This document shows, in pieces, positions 1 to 5,481 of a stretch of 6,147 nucleotides of DNA (within the stretch, counting starts at the first letter, position 1; the number at the start of each line of letters is the position of its first letter). The translations under genes and the position numbers were made by a program. Under the pieces are notes generated by a model. It was given only the letters and a program-made list of their open reading frames with translations. It was not told the origin of the DNA and did no database searches. Origin of the DNA: Acuticoccus sp039189655 (lineage in GTDB: Bacteria > Pseudomonadota > Alphaproteobacteria > Rhizobiales > Amorphaceae); NCBI GenBank assembly GCA_039189655.1, contig JBCCYN010000197.1, positions 1-6,147 of the forward strand. The letters run 5' to 3'.

Positions 1-143
1 GGAAGAGCCCACCCACGTCGGGGCGGCTGGGCAAGGCGACGACGGGCCGCTATCAAAGCCCCATCGGCCAAGCACTGCGCGATGGGGTGTGGTCCCACCG
101 CAATCGCGAAGCCGTTGAATTCGGACTCGCGGCTGGGAGCGCC
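1..143 (+). other. Open frame upstream of the permease start; function unresolved
   Basis: This stretch precedes the most likely permease start. The permease frame stays open to the window edge, with no stop codon. That frame has the highest G/C at third codon positions of the three forward frames, about 75 percent by my count. A second frame ends at a TGA at 116-118, and the third is also open. No predicted peptide here resembles the usual hydrophobic end of a partner PotB-type permease. It may be the end of the upstream gene, a leader, or an N-terminal extension of the permease; a GTG at 87 is an alternative in-frame start. The window edge prevents a decision. Confidence 0.35.
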
Positions 144-938
144 ATGGGCATCTCAAAATGGCTTGTGCTGTGGACGCTCACCGCCGTCTCGCTCATCACG
201 CTCAGCCTTCCCACCCTCATCGTCATCGGCGCGTCCTTCACGGCCGGCGATATCATCGCCTTTCCGCCCGATGGGTTTTCGCTGCGGTGGTACGGCGAAA
301 TGTGGGAGCTGCCGTCCTTCAAACAGGCGCTCTGGCGCAGTTTTTACGTGTCGGTGGTTTGCACCCTCATCGCGCTGCCGGCGGGCACCCTCGCGGCCCT
401 TGCCCTTGCCAAGTATCGCTTTCGCACCCGCACGGCGATCCAGGTCTATCTGCTTCTGCCCTTCACCATCCCCCTGGTGGTTTCGGGGATCGCGATGATG
501 CTGATCTTCGGCGAGATGCGCATCTTGGGAAGCCTGTGGCCCGTGGGGCTCGCCCTTTGCGTGATCAACCTGCCGTTCATGATCTGGGCCGTCGCCGCGT
601 CCGCCAACGCCCTCGACCCGGAACTCGACAATGCCGCCGCGAACCTTGGCGCCGGCCCGGTGACGGCATTCTTGACCGTGACGCTGCCGGCGGTGGCGCC
701 CGGCGTCATCACCGGTGCGCTCCTCATGTTCATCCTCGCCTTCAACGAGTTCCTCGTCAGCCTCTTCCTCACCGATAGCCGCACGGTCACGCTGCCGGTC
801 CAGATCTACAACTCCATCCGCAGCGTCATTACGCCGGATCTTGCCGCCGTCTCGGTGCTCTACATCTTGATTGCGCTCCTTGCCGTGTGGCTCCTCGACC
901 GCTTGGTCGGCCTCGACATCTTCCTGAAATCAAAGTGA
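144..938 (+). CDS. ABC transporter permease, PotC-like (spermidine/putrescine-type family)
   Basis: This is one of the two inner-membrane permeases of a binding-protein-dependent ABC importer of the spermidine/putrescine (PotC) type. The 264-residue product is the usual PotC length. About six hydrophobic segments are visible, at roughly residues 8-30, 66-88, 100-123, 133-153, 188-210 and 233-252. The cytoplasmic EAA-like loop that contacts the ATPase lies at about 158-187 (DPELDNAAANLGA, then a conserved LP at 181-182). The segment GFSLRWYGEMW near residue 44 and the LPVQIYNSI stretch near 217 are typical of the PotC subgroup. I chose ATG 144 because it has a GGGAG at 135-139 and gives a typical PotC N-terminus, but the frame is open further upstream. 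The ATPase, binding protein and partner permease are not visible and presumably lie upstream. This subfamily imports many substrates (polyamines, amino acid derivatives, sulfonates and others), so the cargo is unknown. The next gene follows after 5 bases, implying co-transcription. Confidence 0.88.
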   Translation: MGISKWLVLWTLTAVSLITLSLPTLIVIGASFTAGDIIAFPPDGFSLRWYGEMWELPSFKQALWRSFYVSVVCTLIALPAGTLAALALAKYRFRTRTAIQVYLLLPFTIPLVVSGIAMMLIFGEMRILGSLWPVGLALCVINLPFMIWAVAASANALDPELDNAAANLGAGPVTAFLTVTLPAVAPGVITGALLMFILAFNEFLVSLFLTDSRTVTLPVQIYNSIRSVITPDLAAVSVLYILIALLAVWLLDRLVGLDIFLKSK

Positions 939-943
939 CATCC

Positions 944-2269
944 ATGCCCGACGTCAGTTTCCACGTGCTCGCCCAACTGTCCGAAGGGGCCCGCGCCAAG
1001 CTTTTGACCCGCACCGAAAGCGACCTCGGCCCGTTCCTTGAAAAAGTGCAGCCCATTATCGATGCCGTGAGGGACGAGGGCGACGCGGCACTGGCCCGGT
1101 TCGCCCAGGAATTCGACAAGTCGCCGGTAACCGCCGATGCCATCGCCGCAACGCCGGAAGACTTCGACAAAGCCTTCGCCGCGCTGGAGCCTGAGATGGT
1201 CGAGGTGCTGGAGCTTGCCGTCGACAATGTGCGGCGCTTCCACGAAGAGCAGATGCCGCAGGAAATGTGGCTGAAAGAAATGTCACCGGGGGTCTTTGCA
1301 GGGGAGCGGGCAACCCCCATCCCCTCCGTCGCCTGCTACGTGCCGCGCGGAAAAGGTTCGTTCCCCTCGGTGGTGAACATGACCGCCGTTCCTGCGGTGG
1401 TGGCGGGGGTTCCCGAGGCCATCATCGTCACGCCGCCGGGTCCCGACGGGAAGGTGGATGCGGCCACCCTGGTGGCAGCGCGCCTCGCGGGCATCGAGAA
1501 GGTTTTTAGGTGCGGCGGTGCCCAGGCCGTTGCCGCTGTCGCCTATGGCACGCAAACGGTACCGCGCTGCGCCAAGATCGTCGGCCCCGGAAGCCCGTTC
1601 GTGGTGGCCGCAAAACGCCTCCTTGCCGACCGCATCGATCCCGGCCCGCCGGCTGGCCCCAGCGAATCCATCGTCCTTGCGGACGAAACCGCCAATCCCC
1701 GCGTCGCGGCCCTCGATCTTCTCAACGAGTCCGAGCACGGGCCAGACTCGTCCGCCTATCTGGTGACCAACTCCCATAGGGTGGCGGACGGGGTGCGGGC
1801 CGCCATTCCCGACTACTGGGGTCACATGGGCGAGGAGCGCCGGTCTTACTCCCAAACCGTTCTTTGCGGCGAGCGGGGCGGCATCGTCGTTGCCGCCGAC
1901 ATGGACGCGGCCATCGCCTTTGTGAACGACTACGCGCCGGAACATCTGCAGGTGCACGCGAAGTCACCGTTCGATTACTTAGGCGCCCTGAAGAACGCCG
2001 GCGAAATTCTTCTGGGGGAGCATTCGGCCATATGCCTCGGCAACTACGCGCTGGGCCCTAATGCTGTGCTCCCCACCAATGCTGCCGCCATGACCCGCTC
2101 ACCCCTTGGCGTCCACGACTACTTAAAGCTCACATCCATCGCCCACGTGTCGAAGGACGGTTACGATAGCCTTGCGAAAAAGGTGCACTGTTTTGCCACC
2201 TATGAGGGCTTTGATGCCCACGCCAATGCGGTGTCGAACCTGCGCACGGCAGCATTCAAGGAAGGCTGA
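944..2269 (+). CDS. Histidinol dehydrogenase (HisD)-family oxidoreductase, probably catabolic paralogue
   Basis: The 441-residue product spans the whole HisD family, whose members oxidise a primary alcohol to a carboxylate in two NAD-dependent steps at a zinc site. Visible family blocks are GGAQAVAAVAYGT (191-203), IVGPGSPFVVAAKR (212-225), PAGPSE (236-241), APEHL (331-335) and EGFDAHANAV (421-430). The catalytic pair of E. coli HisD (Glu326-His327) is present as E333-H334. Zinc-ligand histidines H262 and H419 correspond to H265 and H426, and Glu414 to E421. Three key positions differ: ligand Gln259 is E262, ligand Asp360 is N367, and substrate-contacting His367 is A374. The family includes non-biosynthetic members such as HpsN (sulfopropanediol 3-dehydrogenase). 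With a transporter gene 5 bases upstream and no his genes around, I infer oxidation of an imported alcohol. ATG 944 is preferred; an in-frame GTG at 887 would overlap the permease. Automated annotation would probably call it hisD. Family assignment is sure; the substrate is not. Confidence 0.87.
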   Translation: MPDVSFHVLAQLSEGARAKLLTRTESDLGPFLEKVQPIIDAVRDEGDAALARFAQEFDKSPVTADAIAATPEDFDKAFAALEPEMVEVLELAVDNVRRFHEEQMPQEMWLKEMSPGVFAGERATPIPSVACYVPRGKGSFPSVVNMTAVPAVVAGVPEAIIVTPPGPDGKVDAATLVAARLAGIEKVFRCGGAQAVAAVAYGTQTVPRCAKIVGPGSPFVVAAKRLLADRIDPGPPAGPSESIVLADETANPRVAALDLLNESEHGPDSSAYLVTNSHRVADGVRAAIPDYWGHMGEERRSYSQTVLCGERGGIVVAADMDAAIAFVNDYAPEHLQVHAKSPFDYLGALKNAGEILLGEHSAICLGNYALGPNAVLPTNAAAMTRSPLGVHDYLKLTSIAHVSKDGYDSLAKKVHCFATYEGFDAHANAVSNLRTAAFKEG

Positions 2270-2278
2270 CGATTTCCC

Positions 2279-3334
2279 TCATGCTGGCGCGGGCTCCAGG
2301 CGGTTCGCGCCCGCCCGCACCTTTTCCAGCGCCATCTCATCGGCCACCTCGTTGGTGGGACGGGAGCCTGCAGCGGCGGTGGCAAACACTGCACTGAGGC
2401 GATCGGCAATTCCCTCCACCCGGCGGGTGACGGCCGCACTTTCCCAGCCGAAATAGTCGCCGCACATCTTCGTGACGCCGCCGGCGTTCACCAGATAGTC
2501 GGGCGCAAAAAGGATGCCGCGCGCGCGCAAAAGCTCGCCATCCTCGGATCGGGCCAGCTGGTTGTTGGCGGCGCCCGCCACCGCAGCCACCTTGAGTGCG
2601 CCAATGGTGCGTTCGTTCAAAACGCCGCCCAGGGCGTTGGGGGACAAGATGTCCGCCTCCACGGTAAGTATATCGCCTACCGGTACAGCTTTGGCACCCA
2701 ACTCCTCCACGGCGCGCGATACCGCGGGGGCATGGGGATCGGCCACTGTGAGGCGTGCCCCGGCCCGGTGGAGACGCTTTGCGAGCCCAAAGCCCACATT
2801 GCCGAGGCCCTGTACCGCCACGTGGAGCCCTTCAAGCTCTCGCCCCAGGGCAGCGGCCGTGGCGCGAACGCCGATGAAGCAGCCGTCGGCGGTGGTGGCG
2901 GAGGGATCACCCAGCCCGCCATCGGCCACCGAAAGGCCCGTAACGTGGTCTGTGTGGGTGCTGATCGCCTTCATGTCGGAGGGTTCCGAACCCACGTCCT
3001 CAGCAACGATATAGCGGCCGCCGAGACGCTGGATCGCCTTCCCAAGGGCTTCGAACATGGCGCCCGTCTTTGCCCCGCGTGTCGGCACCATCACGACGCT
3101 TTTGCCACCCCCCAAGGGAAGATCGGCCATGGCCGACTTATAGGTCATCGCCCGGGAAAGCCGCAGCGCGTCGTTGAGCGCGGCTTCGTCGCTGTCGTAG
3201 GTCCAGACCCGGCAGCCGCCCAGACTTGGCCCCAAGGTGGTATCGTGGACGGCGAGGATGGCGTTTAAGCCGCTCGACGCATCAGCTGCAAAAACCACCT
3301 CTTCATGATCGTCGAAATGCAGATTTTGAAACAT
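2279..3334 (-). CDS. Glu/Leu/Phe/Val dehydrogenase, leucine dehydrogenase-like
   Basis: This cytoplasmic NAD-dependent amino acid dehydrogenase would catalyse reversible oxidative deamination of an aliphatic L-amino acid to its 2-oxo acid and ammonia. The 351 residues match the length of leucine and phenylalanine dehydrogenases, shorter than typical glutamate dehydrogenases. The N-terminal catalytic domain carries SLGGCRVW (37-44), K66 in MTYK, catalytic K78 in PLGGGK, and D113 in AEDVG. The Rossmann domain has GLGNVG (176-181) with D199 ending the second strand, which favours NAD over NADP. NAGGV lies at 283-287. These residues align with K68, K80 and D115 of Bacillus leucine dehydrogenase at a constant two-residue offset. 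A111 and V287, at specificity positions, resemble leucine rather than phenylalanine dehydrogenases; M290 replaces a valine. The gene converges on the HisD-family gene with 9 bases between stops and diverges from the TetR gene. A weak AAAGG lies 12 bases before the ATG. Substrate assignment is an inference. Confidence 0.9.
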   Translation of the reverse strand: MFQNLHFDDHEEVVFAADASSGLNAILAVHDTTLGPSLGGCRVWTYDSDEAALNDALRLSRAMTYKSAMADLPLGGGKSVVMVPTRGAKTGAMFEALGKAIQRLGGRYIVAEDVGSEPSDMKAISTHTDHVTGLSVADGGLGDPSATTADGCFIGVRATAAALGRELEGLHVAVQGLGNVGFGLAKRLHRAGARLTVADPHAPAVSRAVEELGAKAVPVGDILTVEADILSPNALGGVLNERTIGALKVAAVAGAANNQLARSEDGELLRARGILFAPDYLVNAGGVTKMCGDYFGWESAAVTRRVEGIADRLSAVFATAAAGSRPTNEVADEMALEKVRAGANRLEPAPA

Positions 3335-3434
3335 GATGGCACGACGCCTTTATTGTTGCGTGGTCAACGCTTACCTTGAGATGTGTAGACCGCCGGTGAG
3401 CGCAACCGGCGCTTTCCCCGGAGGCGCGAACGCC
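3335..3434. promoter_or_regulatory. Divergent intergenic region between the amino acid dehydrogenase and tetR genes
   Basis: About 100 bases separate the dehydrogenase start (minus strand) from the preferred TTG start of the regulator, and both promoters should lie here. TGGTCAA occurs at 3361-3367; read on the minus strand it is TTGACCA, matching 5 of 7 bases of the half-site in the palindrome at 4157-4172. On the plus strand TGGTCA (3361-3366), a 17-base spacer and TGTAGA (3384-3389) make a weak possible promoter for the regulator. No convincing -10 box is seen for the dehydrogenase. The mapping is tentative. Confidence 0.35.
3420..3424 (+). promoter_or_regulatory. Ribosome binding site that decides the tetR start
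   Basis: GGAGG sits 10 bases before an in-frame TTG at 3435. No comparable Shine-Dalgarno sequence precedes the other in-frame starts (ATG 3333, ATG 3381, GTG 3396). The TTG start also gives a normal-length TetR protein, which supports it. Confidence 0.6.
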
Positions 3435-4085
3435 TTGGACGCATCAACGCCGCAAGAAGCGAAAAAACGCCCGGCAACTCGCGACGCCGAACGCACCCGC
3501 GGGGCGATATTATCCGCCGCCACCGTGGAGTTTACCGCCCAAGGGTTTTCCGGGGGTAGCGTCAACGAAGTCGCCGCGCGCGCCGGCGTGAATAAGCGGA
3601 TGATCTATCACTATTTCGGCAACAAGGAGGGCCTCTACCTTGCGGTCCTCGAAGCCACCTATGCCGGCATCCGCAGCGCTGAATACGAGTTGGATCTTTC
3701 CGACCTTGAGCCGCGGGAAGCCATGCGCCGACTGGTTACTTTCACCTTCGACTATTTCATAGAACACCCGGAGTTCTTGAGCCTTCTCAACACCGAAAAC
3801 ATGCACAAGGCTCAACATCTCAAAAAGTCGGAGAAAATCCGGCAAATGCATTCCCCCCTCGTGGGAATGATCGAAGAAATATTGCAAAGGGGCGAGCGGG
3901 ACGGGGCCTTCAGGTCCGGCGTCGACCCCGTGCAACTCTACATTTCCATCGCCGCGCTGGGCTTTTTCTACCTCTCCAACCAGCACACCCTATCGACCAT
4001 TTTTGGCCGCGATCTCGCCGCGCCCCCGGCCCTCACGGACCGGCGCGAGCACACTGCGGACGTGATCCTCGGCTACCTGCGCTGA
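3435..4085 (+). CDS. TetR/AcrR-family transcriptional regulator
   Basis: This is a one-component DNA-binding regulator, usually a dimeric repressor released by a small ligand. From TTG 3435 the product is 216 residues, normal for the family. The N-terminal DNA-binding domain runs from about residue 20 to 66. It contains AILSAATVEFTAQGF (24-38), the helix-turn-helix at about 42-61 (SVNEVAARAGVNKRMIYHYF), and the typical FGNKEGLY continuation (61-68). The rest is helical and variable, as expected for the ligand-binding domain, with an aromatic stretch near 177-180 that could line a pocket. ATG 3333 would add 34 residues of non-family sequence and overlap the start of the divergent dehydrogenase; ATG 3381 would add 18. 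The regulator lies directly upstream of the Gfo/DUF993 genes, whose promoter carries a perfect palindrome, so local repression of that unit is the likeliest role. It may also control itself or the divergent gene. The ligand is unknown. Confidence 0.9.
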   Translation: MDASTPQEAKKRPATRDAERTRGAILSAATVEFTAQGFSGGSVNEVAARAGVNKRMIYHYFGNKEGLYLAVLEATYAGIRSAEYELDLSDLEPREAMRRLVTFTFDYFIEHPEFLSLLNTENMHKAQHLKKSEKIRQMHSPLVGMIEEILQRGERDGAFRSGVDPVQLYISIAALGFFYLSNQHTLSTIFGRDLAAPPALTDRREHTADVILGYLR

Positions 4086-4129
4086 CCATCCGCTTTCCCG
4101 CCTTGCCTCAACGTCAGCCGGCGCCTCCC

Positions 4130-4158
4130 TTGACATATTTCTTGGTCAAACATACCGT
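4130..4158 (+). promoter_or_regulatory. Probable sigma-70-type promoter of the Gfo/DUF993 unit
   Basis: A perfect TTGACA (-35) at 4130-4135 is followed 17 bases later by a poor -10 candidate, TACCGT, at 4153-4158. The weak -10 is tolerable in alphaproteobacteria but lowers certainty. With this assignment transcription would start near 4165, inside the palindrome at 4157-4172, so a bound repressor would block RNA polymerase directly. Confidence 0.5.
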
Positions 4159-4172
4159 AACCAAGTGGTTAC
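4157..4172. promoter_or_regulatory. Palindromic operator, probable TetR-family binding site
   Basis: GTAACCAAGTGGTTAC is a perfect inverted repeat with 7-base arms and a 2-base centre. Its core ACCA-NN-TGGT is the same as in the operator of the TetR-family protein RutR (TTGACCANNTGGTCAA), recalled from literature. It sits between the TTGACA box and the Gfo gene start, just downstream of the tetR gene. A second, overlapping inverted repeat (CAAGT-GGTT-ACTTG, 4162-4175) shares its right half. Binding by the neighbouring regulator is inferred. Confidence 0.65.
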
Positions 4173-4205
4173 TTGATCGCTGACAGGGGAAGGGTTTGTG
4201 ATCCC

Positions 4206-5396
4206 GTGAATGTACAAGCCCAGGGCGACGGCAAGACCGGTGCGGCGGACCCCATCCGCCTCGGATTGATCATGCACGGTGTCACCGGCCGCATGGGCAC
4301 CAACCAGCACCTCATCCGCTCCATTGCCGCCATTCGCAGCGACGGCGGCGTGGCTCTTGCCGACGGCAGGCGCGTCATGCCGGATCCGATCCTGGTGGGC
4401 CGCAACGCTCAAAAGGTCGCAAGTCTTGCGGCCGAACACGGCGTGGAGCGTTGGACCACCGACCTTAGCGAGGCGCTCGCAAACGACGACGACACGGTCT
4501 TCTTCGACGCCGGCACCACCCAGATGCGCGCCGCGCTCATTGAAACGGCTGTCCAAGCGGGCAAGCACATTTACTGCGAAAAGCCCATCGCCGAAGATTT
4601 TGCCACCGCGCTTCGCGTGGCGCGCCTGGCCAAGGAGGCCGGCGTCAAGAACGGGGTGGTCCAGGACAAACTTTACTTACCGGGCCTGCGTAAGCTGAAA
4701 CGCCTCATCGAAGCCGGCTATTTCGGGCGCATCCTCTCCGTGCGCGGCGAGTTCGGCTACTGGGTCTTTGAAGGCGACCTTCTGCCCGCCCAGCGCCCGT
4801 CCTGGAATTATCGGGCCAAGGATGGCGGCGGCATCATCCTCGATATGCTCTGCCACTGGCGCTACGTGCTCGACAACCTGTTCGGTGAGGTGCGCGCGCT
4901 CTCCTGCCTCGGCGCCACCCACATCCCGCGCCGGTGGGACGAAAATGGCGAGCCCTACGATGCAGATGCCGACGATGCCGCCTACGCCACCTTCGAGCTT
5001 GCCGGCGGCGTCATCGCCCACATCAACTCGTCCTGGACCGTTCGCGTGCGCCGGGATGACCTGGTGACGTTCCAGGTGGATGGCACCGAGGGGTCTGCGG
5101 TCGCCGGCCTCACCAACTGCTGGACCCAGCACCGGTCCAACACGCCAAAGCCGGTGTGGAATCCCGACGAACCCCAGACCATCGATTTTTATGGCGGGTG
5201 GGCGCAGGTTCCCGACAACGAGCCCTACCCCAACGGCTTCCGCGCCCAGTGGGAGGATTTTATCCGCCACGTGGTCGATGATGCGCTCTGGCGGTTCGAC
5301 CTGATGGAAGGCGTCAAAGGGGTCCAGTTGGCAGAACTTGGCCTGCAAAGCTGGAAGGAGCGGCGCTGGCTCGACGTGCCGGCCGTGGGCCCGTGA
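4206..5396 (+). CDS. Gfo/Idh/MocA-family NAD(P)-dependent oxidoreductase
   Basis: This family comprises cytoplasmic dehydrogenases that usually oxidise a hydroxyl of a sugar, inositol or related polyol with NAD(P). The 396-residue product has an N-terminal Rossmann region starting at IRLGLIMHGVTGRMG (17-31). Next come the hallmark EKP at 125-127, with K126 as the likely catalytic lysine, and GGGIILDMLCHW (207-218), where D213 and H217 occupy the usual catalytic Asp/His positions. The C-terminal half is the family's sheet domain (about 155-330). A 30-residue insertion-like stretch (about 42-62) separates the first Rossmann helix from the next strand, which is typical of the DUF993-associated subgroup as I recall it. 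I chose GTG 4206: AGGGGAAGGG at 4185-4194 lies 11 bases upstream, whereas the earlier in-frame TTG at 4173 abuts the operator, and ATG 4270 would cut the nucleotide-binding fold. It is the first gene of a unit with the DUF993 gene, 85 bases downstream. The substrate is unknown. Confidence 0.9.
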   Translation: MNVQAQGDGKTGAADPIRLGLIMHGVTGRMGTNQHLIRSIAAIRSDGGVALADGRRVMPDPILVGRNAQKVASLAAEHGVERWTTDLSEALANDDDTVFFDAGTTQMRAALIETAVQAGKHIYCEKPIAEDFATALRVARLAKEAGVKNGVVQDKLYLPGLRKLKRLIEAGYFGRILSVRGEFGYWVFEGDLLPAQRPSWNYRAKDGGGIILDMLCHWRYVLDNLFGEVRALSCLGATHIPRRWDENGEPYDADADDAAYATFELAGGVIAHINSSWTVRVRRDDLVTFQVDGTEGSAVAGLTNCWTQHRSNTPKPVWNPDEPQTIDFYGGWAQVPDNEPYPNGFRAQWEDFIRHVVDDALWRFDLMEGVKGVQLAELGLQSWKERRWLDVPAVGP

Positions 5397-5429
5397 TTTC
5401 CGCAAGGTCAGACCACAACGGCTTCCGGC

Positions 5430-5457
5430 GGTGCTACCGGCCCGGTGCGCTAGCACC
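5430..5457 (+). other. Stem-loop between the Gfo and DUF993 genes
   Basis: GGTGCTA (5430-5436) and TAGCACC (5451-5457) form a perfect 7-bp stem with a 14-base GC-rich loop. No run of T follows, so it is a poor intrinsic terminator. It could be an RNA-processing or stability element that sets unequal expression of the two genes, or chance in GC-rich DNA. Confidence 0.4.
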
Positions 5458-5481
5458 CATAGAACAGGACGGACCGCTGCC

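Noticed and set aside
82..778. Long overlapping open frames in the other two forward frames over the permease gene
   Set aside because: They encode Arg/Pro/Ser/His-rich sequence without family features, as expected for shadow frames in GC-rich DNA; the permease frame has clear membrane segments.
944..2269. Assignment as the genuine histidine-biosynthesis hisD
   Set aside because: Key ligand and substrate residues are changed and the context is a transporter, not his genes; only the family name is kept.
2732..3268. Plus-strand open frame opposite the amino acid dehydrogenase
   Set aside because: It is antisense to a fully conserved enzyme and lacks any recognisable motif or ribosome binding site.
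3333..3434. N-terminal extension of the TetR protein from ATG 3333 or 3381
   Set aside because: The extra residues do not resemble TetR sequence, there is no good ribosome binding site, and the longest form overlaps the divergent gene's start codon.
4081..4118. GCTGAC/GTCAGC inverted repeat after tetR, considered as a terminator
   Set aside because: The perfect 6-bp arms are separated by a 26-base loop and no T tract follows; the hairpin would be weak and is likely chance.
1979..4679. TTA leucine codons at 1979, 2123 and 4677 as a sign of gene transfer
   Set aside because: Three scattered rare codons in genes of otherwise matching base composition are too few to indicate foreign origin.
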